DNA of 64,000 bases from a virus, in the IMG/VR virus record IMGVR_UViG_3300025712_000004, positions 1 to 64,000 of that record. One strand, written 5' to 3'. The notes below the pieces were generated by a model. That model had not been told where the DNA came from. It ran no database searches and saw only the letters and a program-made list of their open reading frames with translations. This document shows, in pieces, positions 26,031-35,024 of this stretch (positions are counted from its first letter, which is position 1; every line of letters begins with the position of its first letter). The position numbers were made by a program, and so were the translations under genes.

Positions 26031-26631
26031 ACCTCTTATTTGTGGGGTTGGTATCAACGATGCGGATTACACCATTCGTAGATTTGAGGAACTTAAATCT
26101 ACGAATGGTGAGAGGGTTCGTAAATTGGTATGGAGATGCCCATATTTCGCAAAATGGAAAGCTATGATTACTCGGTGCTACTCGCCTTCGCATATAGCAC
26201 GTCGTCCTACGTATAAAGACACATCGGTGTGTAATGACTGGCTCACATTTTCTATTTTTAAATCATGGATGATTAAACAACGATGGGAGGGTATGCAACT
26301 GGATAAAGATTTACTATCCGACGCAAATATATACTCTCCAGAAAATTGCATATTCATAAGTTCCAAATTAAATGTATTTGTGATAGAATCATATTCAAAT
26401 AGGAACTCATACGGGGTAAGGAAGGCTAAGCGTGGAGTGAAGTTTGAAGCAAGATGCAATGACCCGTTTGGTGGTTCTGATTATATCGGAAGTTTTTATT
26501 GCGAGGCTGAGGCGCAGAGAGCTGTTTTGGATAAAAAATACACATACGCACTAAAGTTTGCAGAAATATACAAACATGATGTTCGTATTGTGGATGCTTT
26601 AATAAATAGATATAAAGGAGTTTTGAAATGA
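26020..26631 (+). CDS. HNH-like/AP2 homing endonuclease (GVGINDADY family)
   Basis: The 203-residue protein has CGVGINDADY at its start, then RCPYFAKWKAMITRCYSPS, C.DW..F..FKSWM, LDKDLL..ANIYSPENCIF, and a C-terminal AP2-like segment (SYGVRKAKRGVKFEARC, YIGSF). Compared with the shorter paralog at 3691 it carries an extra loop after INDADY, where the DNA forms a 16-bp inverted repeat. It lies directly upstream of gp47, overlapping its start, as expected for a mobile gene placed beside a conserved recombination gene. Confidence 0.72.
   Translation: MKDKPLICGVGINDADYTIRRFEELKSTNGERVRKLVWRCPYFAKWKAMITRCYSPSHIARRPTYKDTSVCNDWLTFSIFKSWMIKQRWEGMQLDKDLLSDANIYSPENCIFISSKLNVFVIESYSNRNSYGVRKAKRGVKFEARCNDPFGGSDYIGSFYCEAEAQRAVLDKKYTYALKFAEIYKHDVRIVDALINRYKGVLK
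26070..26110. repeat. 16-bp perfect inverted repeat inside homing gene
   Basis: CACCATTCGTAGATTT at 26070-26085 is followed 9 bases later by its exact reverse complement (26095-26110). It lies in coding sequence near the 5' end of the homing gene and could form a strong RNA hairpin or a cruciform. Confidence 0.8.
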
Positions 26632-27701
26632 GTTTTGAAATGAGAAAGAAGATAGTTATACTAGGAGACTTACATTTTGGTACACATAATGGAACCGAAT
26701 TGTTTTTGAAATTCCAATCTAAGTACCTGAATGAGGTTATAGATTACTGTACAGAAAACGCAATAACAGAAATTTGGCTGACTGGTGATGTGTTTGAAGT
26801 ACGAAAGTCAACGCAAACATTTGTATTAAATTATGCAAAGAAACATTTTTTCGATAGACTATTGGATTTGGACATACAAGTGAAGACGATTGTAGGTAAT
26901 CACGATTCGGTATATCGGGACACATTATTCCCAAACTCGATAGATGTAAATCTATCTATATATAAAAATATAGAAATATTTAATACGGTCGCGGAGATGC
27001 AAATAAGCGATAAAAATTCTATTTTGATGGTGCCGTGGATATGCCGCGAAAACGAAGAAGAAATTATGGAATCCATACATACCACGGATTGTAATGTTGT
27101 TCTGGGACACTTTGAAGTTAAAGGTGCTCGTATGGAAGGTGCCGTATGTGAAGATGGTATGGAACTGTCAGTATTCGAAAAATTCGATTTATCGTTATCT
27201 GGACATTTTCATGTCCGTGGCACATACGGTAATATGGAATACGTCGGGACACCATATGAAATGAGTTGGGCCGATTATGGTGAAGTTAAAGGTTTTCATG
27301 TGCTCGATACAGAAAAGCTTACATTAGACTTCGTACCGAATCCTCATCGCCTATATTACAAGATTGTATATCAAGAAGGTAAAGATATGAATGAATATCT
27401 AACCAAAGAATATACAGACTGTTTTGTTCGTGTTATAGTTGAAGACCGTGAAGACTTCAAGAAGTATGAGAAATGGCTCATGAAGTTGGAACTTAAAGGT
27501 ATGCGCGACTTGAAGTGTATCGAACCGTTCGGTGAGCGTTCTGAAGAAGACTCGGATGTAGAATTTGATGGCCAAATTGAGGCCAAATCTACGTCTAAGT
27601 TGATAGAAGAATATATCGAAGACGTTTACCCAGAACGAAAAACTAAACTTAATGCCATGGCTCAGGGTATATTTGGAGAAGCAATGAGGTTGTTATCGTG
27701 A
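26628..27701 (+). CDS. 47: Recombination endonuclease subunit, Mre11/SbcD-type (T4 gp47)
   Basis: The 357-residue nuclease subunit has all metallophosphoesterase motifs: VILGDLHFG, WLTGDVFE, VGNHDSVY, VVLGHFEV and LSGHFHV. With gp46 (27895) it processes DNA ends for recombination-dependent replication and helps degrade host DNA in T4. Length matches T4 gp47 (339). Its ATG shares ATGA with the stop of the upstream homing gene; a second copy of TTTTGAAATG lies 12 bases later. Confidence 0.92.
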   Translation: MSFEMRKKIVILGDLHFGTHNGTELFLKFQSKYLNEVIDYCTENAITEIWLTGDVFEVRKSTQTFVLNYAKKHFFDRLLDLDIQVKTIVGNHDSVYRDTLFPNSIDVNLSIYKNIEIFNTVAEMQISDKNSILMVPWICRENEEEIMESIHTTDCNVVLGHFEVKGARMEGAVCEDGMELSVFEKFDLSLSGHFHVRGTYGNMEYVGTPYEMSWADYGEVKGFHVLDTEKLTLDFVPNPHRLYYKIVYQEGKDMNEYLTKEYTDCFVRVIVEDREDFKKYEKWLMKLELKGMRDLKCIEPFGERSEEDSDVEFDGQIEAKSTSKLIEEYIEDVYPERKTKLNAMAQGIFGEAMRLLS

Positions 27702-27898
27702 AGGTCGTTATAGGTTATAAATTTAAAAATAAAGAAGGTAGATGGTATATGGGATACGGTGATGGTAATACACAACACAAACAATTTGCATATATTTATC
27801 AAATTCACGAAATTAAGAAAAATTTTGAAGATGTTGTTGGTCTGTGGGGTTGTAAAGATATAGGAACATGGGTCGCGGTTTGGGGAGAAGTAACATGA
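27698..27898 (+). CDS. Hypothetical protein, 66 aa (between gp47 and gp46)
   Basis: A small GTG-started gene overlapping gp47 (GTGA) and gp46 (ATGA). The peptide is basic and aromatic at the N-terminus (MKVVIGYKFKNKEGRWYMGYG) and ends with GLWGCKDIGTWVAVWGEV. Small genes between gp47 and gp46 also occur in T4 (46.1/46.2), but I see no homology claim to make. Function unknown. Confidence 0.65.
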   Translation: MKVVIGYKFKNKEGRWYMGYGDGNTQHKQFAYIYQIHEIKKNFEDVVGLWGCKDIGTWVAVWGEVT

Positions 27899-29709
27899 TT
27901 AGATTTAAAAAACTAAGGTATAAGAATTTTTTATCACAGGGCGAACAGTTCGTTGAAATTCTACTAGACCAAGATGATACAACGATTATTACCGGAACTA
28001 ATGGTGCTGGTAAAACAACATTCGTTGATGCGTTAATGTATGGTTTATTCAACAAACCATTACGTGACGTGAAACTCGGCCAATTAATTAATACAATCAA
28101 TAAAAAGAAATCTGTTGCGGAAGTTGAGTTTTCAGTTAACGGTTCGGAATATAAAATTATCCGTGGCCAGAAACCAGCAATCTTTGAAATATATAAAGAT
28201 GGTGATTTAATAAACCAAGATGCATCTGCTCGTGATTTACAGAACAAACTCGAAAATGAGATTCTTCGTACCAATTACCGTACGTTTACTCAGGTGGTTA
28301 TTCTTGCATCTATGAAATTCAAAAACTTTATGGATTTGACGCCACCAGAACGTCGTGTGGTTGTCGAACAGATGCTAGACATAGAAGTTATAGGGCAAAT
28401 GTCAACGTTACTTAAAGACCGTGTTAAGGACGTTAAACGTCGTGCTGATACATCAGATTTAAACCATCGAGAGTTTGTAAGTAAATCTGCAAACATCCAG
28501 CGATTAATCGATGCAAACCAAGACACATCTGCGGACCAATTGTCCCAGTTTGATATTGTGTTGGGTAACTATGATGAAAGTATAGCCTCATTGCAAAGTA
28601 AATTCGAAAACGAGAAGTTGGCACTGGAGCAAGAACAAGACCTGAAGCCAAACATCGATGTCGAAGGTAATTCTGCTGCATACCAAAAACATCAGGCTGA
28701 GCTGACTCAGTTGGGTAATATACACCAACAACAATGCAGTCATGTTGCCATAAGTAGTAATGAGATATCAACAAGCAAGCGCGAAGCAAGCTTTTATATC
28801 GACAACACCGAGTGTGGTACATGTGGCCAACACATAGACGAAAACTTCAAGAAGCGTATCGTTGATGGTTACACGGATAAGATTAGTGCAGCAGAAACTA
28901 AGAAAATTCAACACCAACAATATGTGGATGAAGCCAATCGTCGAATCTCATCATGTAAAGAGAAATTAGATGAAATATCTAAAGTTGCCCAAGTGTTGCA
29001 AAAATGGCAATCACAATGTGATATGTATTTAAACAACATGAATAATATATCGCAACAAATTGCACGTGAGCAACACAATAAGCAAACAACAATGAACCAG
29101 AAATCTGATTTACTTGGTAAGTCTCAATGTAGCAATGATGGCTACTACGACGAGCTTGAAGTTATCAATGCCCGTATAAGCGAAGTGGCGGCACTTAGAG
29201 CAGAGATTACAGAAGAGATGGAACTATGTAAGCTTTGTGGTGAAATGCTAAAAGATAATGGCCTGAAGGCTAAAATTATAAAGCAATATTTACCATTGAT
29301 TAATGAAAGTATTAATTACTACTTAGATAAGCTAGGTGCACATTATTCGTTCGTGCTTGATGAGCAATTTAATGAGACCATTAAATCTCGTTACCGTGAC
29401 ACGTTTAGTTATGGTAGTTTCTCTAATGGTGAAAGTATGCGCATCAATCTTTCTATATTATTTATGTGGAGAACTTTAGCCGAATCTAAAAATACAGTTC
29501 ATACTAACCTTCTGATTATGGATGAAGTTTTGGATGGTAGTTTAGATAAAGAAGGTATCCAAGCGGTATTAGGTATGTTTGAAGAAGCTAAATCGAATGT
29601 GTTCGTGATATCACATCGCCATGAAATTATACCACAATTTGATAGACACATTCAGGTAAGTAAAATTGGCAATTTTGCAAACTATGAGGGTTTAACTGAT
29701 TTAGTTTAA
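27895..29709 (+). CDS. 46: Recombination endonuclease subunit, Rad50/SbcC-type (T4 gp46)
   Basis: The 604-residue SMC-like ATPase partners gp47. Walker A is GTNGAGKT (34-41). Long coiled coils flank a zinc hook CGTC (Cys307 and Cys310). The C-terminal lobe has the ABC signature FSNGESMRINLS and Walker B NLLIMDEVLD. Length is close to T4 gp46 (560). The ATG after GGGGAGAAGTAAC is preferred to an in-frame start 27 bases upstream. Confidence 0.93.
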   Translation: MIRFKKLRYKNFLSQGEQFVEILLDQDDTTIITGTNGAGKTTFVDALMYGLFNKPLRDVKLGQLINTINKKKSVAEVEFSVNGSEYKIIRGQKPAIFEIYKDGDLINQDASARDLQNKLENEILRTNYRTFTQVVILASMKFKNFMDLTPPERRVVVEQMLDIEVIGQMSTLLKDRVKDVKRRADTSDLNHREFVSKSANIQRLIDANQDTSADQLSQFDIVLGNYDESIASLQSKFENEKLALEQEQDLKPNIDVEGNSAAYQKHQAELTQLGNIHQQQCSHVAISSNEISTSKREASFYIDNTECGTCGQHIDENFKKRIVDGYTDKISAAETKKIQHQQYVDEANRRISSCKEKLDEISKVAQVLQKWQSQCDMYLNNMNNISQQIAREQHNKQTTMNQKSDLLGKSQCSNDGYYDELEVINARISEVAALRAEITEEMELCKLCGEMLKDNGLKAKIIKQYLPLINESINYYLDKLGAHYSFVLDEQFNETIKSRYRDTFSYGSFSNGESMRINLSILFMWRTLAESKNTVHTNLLIMDEVLDGSLDKEGIQAVLGMFEEAKSNVFVISHRHEIIPQFDRHIQVSKIGNFANYEGLTDLV

Positions 29710-29717
29710 TATAATAG

Positions 29718-29760
29718 TTGACTCGGTAATATATTCGTGTAGAATGTCCCTTATCGAGTC
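29718..29760 (+). promoter_or_regulatory. Promoter-hairpin module with long loop
   Basis: TTGACT (29718-29723), 16-base spacer, TAGAAT (29740-29745). The 10-bp arms are GACTCGGTAA and TTATCGAGTC (29720-29729, 29751-29760) with one G-T pair. The first arm overlaps the -35 box and the loop is 21 bases. Confidence 0.75.
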
Positions 29761-29787
29761 GGTGACTCACAATCTAGGAGAAAATAA

Positions 29788-31095
29788 ATGTCAAATTATA
29801 AATGTATCGTAGCCCAGATTTCTACAGTAATTCCAATTCCAAATGCGGACCGCATTCATACTGCAATCGTTTTAGGCGAACAGGTAATCGTAAGCAAAGA
29901 ATGGACAGTCGGAAAGATTGGTTTGTTTTTCCCAGCAGATACACAATTATCTGAAGAATTCTGTAGTGAGAATAATCTATTTCGCCATGCGCATTTAAAC
30001 AAAGACCCAAGTAAAGCCGGATTCTTTGATGATAATCGCAAGGTTCGTTGTCAGCCATTTCTTAAGGTGCGCAGTGAGGGTTTCTTTTGTGGCCTAGATG
30101 CTTTAGATTATACTGGCACCACTAAAGCAATGCCAATCGGTTATGCGTTTGACCATATCGGTGGTAAATTGTTATGTGAAAAATACATGTCAGAAAAGAT
30201 GTTAGCTAAACTATCATCAAACAAGACACAGGCCAAATCAAAGCGTCGAGACAATACACCAATTAAATCTACTCCGATGTTCGAAAAGCATGTGACTTCG
30301 CACCAGTACAGACAAAATACACACTTAATTGAAAAAGGTGATTTAGTTTCTTTTCATGCGAAAGTTCATGGTACATCGGCACGTGTGGGCTACACGAAAG
30401 TTAAATATAAACCAGTAAGCCTATTAGACCGTTTATTGGCTAAGGTCGGTCTATTTGATACAGAGCGATGGGAATATATAGTTGGTAGTCGTAACGTCAC
30501 AATTGATAGTAGCGGTGGCCACCACGGCAGCAACCAGTTCCGTCATGATGTAATGGATAAACTGAAGCCATTCCTCAAGAAAGGTATGACCGTGTATGGC
30601 GAAATTGCTGGATACGCAAACGGCAAATTGATTATGTCACCACATAAAACCAAAGGTTTAAAAGATAAAAAGTTTGCCAAAAAATATGGCAGCGAAGTTA
30701 AATATACCTACGGGTGTAATGAAGGTGAGTCTCGCTTTCATGTGTATCGTATCTCGTATACTAACGAATCTGGTATCGAGTTGGACTTTACCGACGCACA
30801 AATTAAGCAATGGTGTCTAGATGCCGGAGTTCATGCAACGTTTGACGTTCACCAGCCAATCATTTTCGATGGCGACGTTAAAGGTCTGAATGCGTTAGTT
30901 GAATACTTAACGGAGCGACCGGAATTATTAACTGAAGATTTTATCGACCCGACTCATTTATCTGAAGGTATTATTGTTCGTGTGGATAAAGGGACATTAG
31001 TTCCTAAGTTCCTTAAGTCTAAGTCATATGCATTTAAAGTCGCTGAAGGTATCCTAAAAGAAACTGGGGATTTAGATTTAGAAGAAACATCATAA
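29788..31095 (+). CDS. RNA ligase, Rnl5/DraRnl-like
   Basis: The 435-residue protein has an N-terminal OB-like domain (PIPNADRIHTAIVLGEQVIV, residues 15-45) and a nucleotidyltransferase domain with motif I AKVHGTSARVG, the adenylated Lys being about residue 192. Later come motifs SRNVTI, VYGEIAG and EGIIVRVDKG. This order fits RNA ligases related to Deinococcus DraRnl (Rnl5 family). It would seal breaks in RNA, probably repairing tRNA cut by host defence. It is alone behind its own promoter. Confidence 0.82.
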   Translation: MSNYKCIVAQISTVIPIPNADRIHTAIVLGEQVIVSKEWTVGKIGLFFPADTQLSEEFCSENNLFRHAHLNKDPSKAGFFDDNRKVRCQPFLKVRSEGFFCGLDALDYTGTTKAMPIGYAFDHIGGKLLCEKYMSEKMLAKLSSNKTQAKSKRRDNTPIKSTPMFEKHVTSHQYRQNTHLIEKGDLVSFHAKVHGTSARVGYTKVKYKPVSLLDRLLAKVGLFDTERWEYIVGSRNVTIDSSGGHHGSNQFRHDVMDKLKPFLKKGMTVYGEIAGYANGKLIMSPHKTKGLKDKKFAKKYGSEVKYTYGCNEGESRFHVYRISYTNESGIELDFTDAQIKQWCLDAGVHATFDVHQPIIFDGDVKGLNALVEYLTERPELLTEDFIDPTHLSEGIIVRVDKGTLVPKFLKSKSYAFKVAEGILKETGDLDLEETS

Positions 31096-31101
31096 TAACA
31101 G

Positions 31102-31136
31102 TTGACACCACCACGGAACCCTGTAAAATGGGTTCC
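31102..31136 (+). promoter_or_regulatory. Promoter-hairpin module (clamp loader operon)
   Basis: TTGACA (31102-31107), 16-base spacer, TAAAAT (31124-31129). Perfect 7-bp arms GGAACCC/GGGTTCC at 31115-31121 and 31130-31136. Confidence 0.87.
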
Positions 31137-31162
31137 AAGATAACAAACATTAAGGATACAAA

Positions 31163-32092
31163 ATGGCATTAGATAAATTTCTTTGGGTTGAGCAATATCG
31201 ACCAACAACAATAGACGAAATTATTTTACCCGAATCAATCAAGCAACAAGCTAAACATATGGTTGCGTCTGGTAACATAACTAACATGATGTTTGGTGGT
31301 GGTGCTGGAACGGGCAAAACTACATTGGCTAAAGCAATTGCAAACGAAATTGGCGCGGACTTAGTAGTTTACAACGGTTCGGACGGTAGCCTAAACTTGG
31401 AAGAGCTTAGACAAAAAATTGCAGACTTTGCACATACAACATCATTAAAAAATAACGGTGTACCTAAAATCGTTTTAATCGATGAAGCTGACGGTTTGGG
31501 TTGGCAGATACAACCAGCATTACGTAATGCCATGGAAAAGTATCATACAAATTGTCGCTTCATCATGACATGTAATTATCCAGAAAAAATAATTCCGGCT
31601 TTACATTCTCGTTGTGCTTATGTAGACTTCAACTTCAGCAAGACAGAGAAGGCCGATTTAGTTAGAAAGTTTGCGCATCGTATTGTTGAAATATTAGACA
31701 ACGAAAGTGTTACTTACGATACAGAAACACTAATTACAGTAATTGGTAAATATTACCCAGACAACCGTAAAATTTTAAATGAGCTGCAGCGTTATGCAAA
31801 CCAGCACGGTTCAATTGATGGTGGTATAATCGAACAACTTAAAATCGATATCACTGAATTGTTTAATGCCATAAAGGAAAAAAACTTTAATGGCGTGAAG
31901 CAGTGGCTTTCAGATTATAGTTCGCCAACAATATTCAATCAATTATATAGAGATTGTGAAGCGAATCTACCGAAAGCATTAATACCACTATTTATTATTA
32001 AACTTGGCGACTATCAAAAATACCATGGTGTTGTACCTAACCCAGAACTTAACGTACTGGCCGCATTAACCGAATATATGGCCGAGAGCTAA
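31163..32092 (+). CDS. 44: Sliding clamp loader ATPase (T4 gp44)
   Basis: The 309-residue AAA+ protein opens the sliding clamp (44211) and loads it at primer ends. It has WVEQYRP.TIDEIILP at the start, Walker A GGAGTGKTT (about 47-55), Walker B VLIDEADGLG (the acidic DEAD-like box), sensor 1 FIMTCNYPEKI and the arginine finger segment LHSRC. Length matches T4 gp44 (319). It starts behind its own promoter with AAGGATACAAA. Confidence 0.95.
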   Translation: MALDKFLWVEQYRPTTIDEIILPESIKQQAKHMVASGNITNMMFGGGAGTGKTTLAKAIANEIGADLVVYNGSDGSLNLEELRQKIADFAHTTSLKNNGVPKIVLIDEADGLGWQIQPALRNAMEKYHTNCRFIMTCNYPEKIIPALHSRCAYVDFNFSKTEKADLVRKFAHRIVEILDNESVTYDTETLITVIGKYYPDNRKILNELQRYANQHGSIDGGIIEQLKIDITELFNAIKEKNFNGVKQWLSDYSSPTIFNQLYRDCEANLPKALIPLFIIKLGDYQKYHGVVPNPELNVLAALTEYMAES

Positions 32093-32102
32093 AGGAGAAA
32101 TT

Positions 32103-32309
32103 ATGTCTTTGATTATTATTTATTTAGTTATTGCTATTGTGTTATATCTATTGTCTGTACTGAACGATTTTATTTTATATATGAAGGGTGTTGTCACGTC
32201 ATACCCTATTCAAAGTTATAAAACGCATCGACTATTGATTGTGTTATCGTTATTATGGTTACCAGTATTGTTAGGTATTTTGTATGCCGCTTGGTTCCAT
32301 AATGATTAA
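32103..32309 (+). CDS. Two-helix membrane protein, 68 aa
   Basis: Residues 2-24 and 42-64 are hydrophobic enough to span the membrane twice, joined by a short loop with Lys and Tyr. Good AAAGGAGAAATT site. It lies between the two clamp loader genes but no link to replication is implied. Family unknown. Confidence 0.65.
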   Translation: MSLIIIYLVIAIVLYLLSVLNDFILYMKGVVTSYPIQSYKTHRLLIVLSLLWLPVLLGILYAAWFHND

Positions 32310-32754
32310 TTTGTTAGGTAAGCAAATTCAGGTAAGTGAACCGGACAACGAAGAAGATACAAAAAAACCTGACGTACCTAAGCTATTTGATTGGTTGAAG
32401 GCAATCAATCAATCAAAAGATGATTTACGTAGAGTCGACCCATCGTTGGTTGGTTTCGAACCATTTATTATAACTAAAGGCTTAGGTCAAAGCGAAACCA
32501 CAATTGGTTTTGCAAATATAATGAATAAAATGCCACATATCCCAAAAGATATGGTATACTTATTTTATCTAAATGGTGTGCCTAAACATAGAGCATACGC
32601 CAAGTGGGCTAAAAACTCCCACGGTAAAGATTTAAAGCCATTCATGGAAATGACTGGTGTTAGTAGAGAAAAAGCATTAGAGGCACTTAGAGTGTTGACT
32701 AAGGCGCAAATTAAACGTATACTTCGCCCAATTGGCGGTAAAATTAAAAACTAG
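32284..32754 (+). CDS. 62: Clamp loader small subunit (T4 gp62)
   Basis: The 156-residue protein fits gp62 of T4-like phages. It has FIITKGLGQSETTIGFANIM, then a Tyr-rich YLFYLNGVPKHRAYAKWAK segment (a short basic patch before Trp, as in T4 gp62) and a helical C-terminus (KALEALRVLTKAQIKRI). It stands after gp44 with a small membrane gene between. The start is uncertain: the ATG at 32284 has a weak TTAGGT site; another in-frame ATG at 32302 has none. Confidence 0.75.
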   Translation: MPLGSIMINLLGKQIQVSEPDNEEDTKKPDVPKLFDWLKAINQSKDDLRRVDPSLVGFEPFIITKGLGQSETTIGFANIMNKMPHIPKDMVYLFYLNGVPKHRAYAKWAKNSHGKDLKPFMEMTGVSREKALEALRVLTKAQIKRILRPIGGKIKN

Positions 32755-32763
32755 GAGAAAATT

Positions 32764-33432
32764 ATGACTAAATCAACTTTCACACGTGTAGCAGAATGGA
32801 ATATTATTTGTGGTAAATCGGCACCAACTATCGGTACTATGGATTATTACACAGCATTATCAAACCAAGCGGCACGAATTAAAGAAGAGCTTCAAGAACT
32901 CGAAGATGCAATTACTTTATCACGAGCAATCACCGAAGCCATGGCTGAACCCGATTATGATGTTAATGATATTATTTCATTTGGTGGCGAAGTTATCGAA
33001 GTTAACCAAAAATCTTTAGACCACTGGAAACAAGAAATTTTGGATGCTGGGTGTGACTTGGATGTTGTTGTTGCCGGAACAAACTTTATTTCTGGCCACA
33101 ATTACCAAGGCGCTATCAATTCGGTCTTGGACAACAATGACGTGAAATATACGCACATCTTAGATGATGCAAGCGCAGCGTTAGCTTACTTGGGCGAAGA
33201 AGACCATAATATCGTGGCGACTAAAGTACTTATCGATTTCGATGATGAAAACCTAAGCCTTGCTGATGGTATCGAAAACTTAATCGAGCACGGCTACACT
33301 GCCCAAGAAATTGACGGTAACGCTGTCGTGTACCAATACAGTGTACATCGCAACTCGGATGATAAGATTTGTAAACTATTAAATCATCCTAAAGTAGACT
33401 TGTCTCCATTCATGGCAACTGACGATGAGTAA
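32764..33432 (+). CDS. MazG/PRA-PH-like nucleotide pyrophosphohydrolase
   Basis: The 222-residue protein has the all-helical NTP-pyrophosphohydrolase pattern. An acidic pair is seen in RIKEELQELEDAI (residues 38-50) and a second in GCDLDVVVAGTNF (about 96-108). These enzymes hydrolyse NTPs or related nucleotides to monophosphates. In phages they are thought to clean up modified nucleotides or lower alarmone levels. The C-terminal 90 residues are acidic and unrecognised. Good AGGAGAAAATT site. Confidence 0.6.
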   Translation: MTKSTFTRVAEWNIICGKSAPTIGTMDYYTALSNQAARIKEELQELEDAITLSRAITEAMAEPDYDVNDIISFGGEVIEVNQKSLDHWKQEILDAGCDLDVVVAGTNFISGHNYQGAINSVLDNNDVKYTHILDDASAALAYLGEEDHNIVATKVLIDFDDENLSLADGIENLIEHGYTAQEIDGNAVVYQYSVHRNSDDKICKLLNHPKVDLSPFMATDDE

Positions 33433-33601
33433 TAGCTGGACGGAAGAAGAGTTCGAAGAATTCGCACATATTTCGGACAATCTATCCTCACCGGACCAGT
33501 GTGACCGGATAGGTGCCAGAATGGACATGCCGAGGTTTGTAGAGAAGCACGGCAAAGAAAAGTGCGACTTGATGTTTGAAGAACTAACAAAAGATGAATA
33601 A
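33425..33601 (+). CDS. Small acidic protein, 58 aa
   Basis: A 58-codon gene overlaps the previous stop (ATGAGTAA) and ends just before the next promoter. It is acidic and helical (SWTEEEFEEFAHISDNL; ...EKCDLMFEELTKDE) with Cys residues at 22 and about 50. The overlap suggests translational coupling to the MazG-like protein. Function unknown. Confidence 0.65.
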   Translation: MSNSWTEEEFEEFAHISDNLSSPDQCDRIGARMDMPRFVEKHGKEKCDLMFEELTKDE

Positions 33602-33605
33602 TTAG

Positions 33606-33642
33606 TTGACTTTTATCTATGGGTCTATACAATGGACCCATA
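33606..33642 (+). promoter_or_regulatory. Promoter-hairpin module
   Basis: TTGACT (33606-33611), 16-base spacer, TACAAT (33628-33633). Perfect 8-bp arms TATGGGTC/GACCCATA (33618-33625, 33635-33642). Near copy at 55189. Confidence 0.87.
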
Positions 33643-33670
33643 TTCAAGAGAAACTAATAAGGACTATATT

Positions 33671-34126
33671 ATGAGAGCACCTAAATTTATCACACAAATT
33701 AAGCGTTTAGCAAGCAAGCACCACAAGCAACAAATGTATGGAGATAAACCGTACATGAGCCATATATTTGATGTGGTCAGAGAAACACACGCAATCGTAA
33801 TTGAGCGTGGTATAGTTGATGGCTCTGATGAATATTGGAAATACATCGCAGTCGCATTCGGTCATGATTTAATCGAAGACACTAGCGTAAAAATAGACAC
33901 ATTATTATGGTCTAATATTCCGGTTGATGCTGTTAATGGTATCGATATGATGACGAAGCGTAATGGTGAATCTCGTACAGAATATATTGAGCGAGTAAAA
34001 TCCGACAAGTACAGCCACTTAGTTAAACAGGCAGATTCGCTAAGCAATTTAACACATAGCATTCGTGCTGGTAACTCTAAGCGAATTGCTAAATACACAA
34101 CATACTTATCAATATTGGGAGAATAA
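33671..34126 (+). CDS. HD-domain phosphohydrolase, MESH1/SpoT-like
   Basis: The 151-residue protein has the HD pattern of small (p)ppGpp hydrolases: His in DKPYMSHIFDVV (about 33), the metal-binding HD and following ED in AFGHDLIEDTSV, and a distal Asp in SHLVKQADSLSNL. This arrangement matches the SpoT/MESH1 hydrolase domain, so it could remove the alarmone ppGpp during infection. No synthetase domain is present. The start is the ATG after AAGGACTATATT, downstream of the promoter. Confidence 0.75.
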   Translation: MRAPKFITQIKRLASKHHKQQMYGDKPYMSHIFDVVRETHAIVIERGIVDGSDEYWKYIAVAFGHDLIEDTSVKIDTLLWSNIPVDAVNGIDMMTKRNGESRTEYIERVKSDKYSHLVKQADSLSNLTHSIRAGNSKRIAKYTTYLSILGE

Positions 34127-34127
34127 A

Positions 34128-34355
34128 ATGAGCGTTGTAGATTTAACTAAACAGACAGCAGAGCGTGGATATTTCAGCCACAATCAAGAAATGCTGGAGA
34201 AAACTAAACCATTCCTTGATGCGATATTGGCGAAATATCCTACTGGTGTCCATATCCAAAGAGTAGGCGATTTTATATATAACGTCCATATAATGAATCA
34301 GGTTTGGCAATTTGAAAATGATGGTAACGTCGCACAGATGTTTCGAATTGGTTAG
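34128..34355 (+). CDS. Hypothetical protein, 75 aa
   Basis: Unrecognised small protein (MSVVDLTKQTAERGYFSHNQ; C-terminal beta strands around VGDFIYNVHIMNQVWQF). The ATG follows GGGAGAATAAA one base after the HD protein stop. It likely belongs to the same transcript. No functional motif. Confidence 0.7.
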   Translation: MSVVDLTKQTAERGYFSHNQEMLEKTKPFLDAILAKYPTGVHIQRVGDFIYNVHIMNQVWQFENDGNVAQMFRIG

Positions 34356-34364
34356 GGGGGATAT

Positions 34365-35024
34365 ATGTTTAACAAAGAAGAATTAGCAATTGCTCGCGTG
34401 AAATATGTCGGTAAGATGTATAGAGCTAAATACGCAGATATATCCTTCGATTTGTCTTTTGATGATTATTTAAATTTGATAACGAATGCTGGTATATCGG
34501 TCAGTGATATCGGTCGTGCTGGCAATCAGTTTTGCTTAGGTAGAAAATGTACAAAAACTGGAAAGGTTGATGGGGATTTGCCATATTCTATAGGTACATG
34601 TCGATTTATAACAAAAGCAGAAAACACTGCAGAGGCAGAGAAAGGTACAACATTTAGTGCCAAGATGTCTGCTATACATAAAGGTAAAGTTGTATCAGCA
34701 CCCCAACGAAAGGGGATGTCCGAACGTATGATAGGCAACACTAATCTTAAGGGCTTCAAGCAAACCGAATATAGTAAAAAAGTTACATCCGATAGAATGC
34801 TTGGCACTTTACCATGGGATGTATATAACACAAACGAAACCCAACTAAAAGCTTGGAAAATTATGCCAGAAATACATACAAAATGGATTGAGTTTGGTAG
34901 ACCTAAAACTGGATTCAGGTTAGCCAAGATATATGGCGGTCATCTAAATAAAATGGTACGTATATTTATGGACGAACCGAAGTATATTAAAATATTAAAA
35001 GAATGGAGGGTAAAATATGGATAA
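34365..35024 (+). CDS. Homing endonuclease-like protein with NUMOD3-type motifs
   Basis: The 219-residue protein shares a domain with the protein at 40516: LSFDDYLNLITNAG, SDIGRAGNQFCLGRKC, DGDLPYSIGTCRFIT. In phages this domain occurs in intron- and free-standing homing nucleases. It is followed by repeats resembling NUMOD3 (FSAKMSAIHKGKVV, MSERMIGN), which are DNA-binding modules of such nucleases. It overlaps the start of DNA polymerase by 8 bases. The position directly before gp43 suggests a mobile gene that entered next to a conserved target. Confidence 0.65.
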   Translation: MFNKEELAIARVKYVGKMYRAKYADISFDLSFDDYLNLITNAGISVSDIGRAGNQFCLGRKCTKTGKVDGDLPYSIGTCRFITKAENTAEAEKGTTFSAKMSAIHKGKVVSAPQRKGMSERMIGNTNLKGFKQTEYSKKVTSDRMLGTLPWDVYNTNETQLKAWKIMPEIHTKWIEFGRPKTGFRLAKIYGGHLNKMVRIFMDEPKYIKILKEWRVKYG

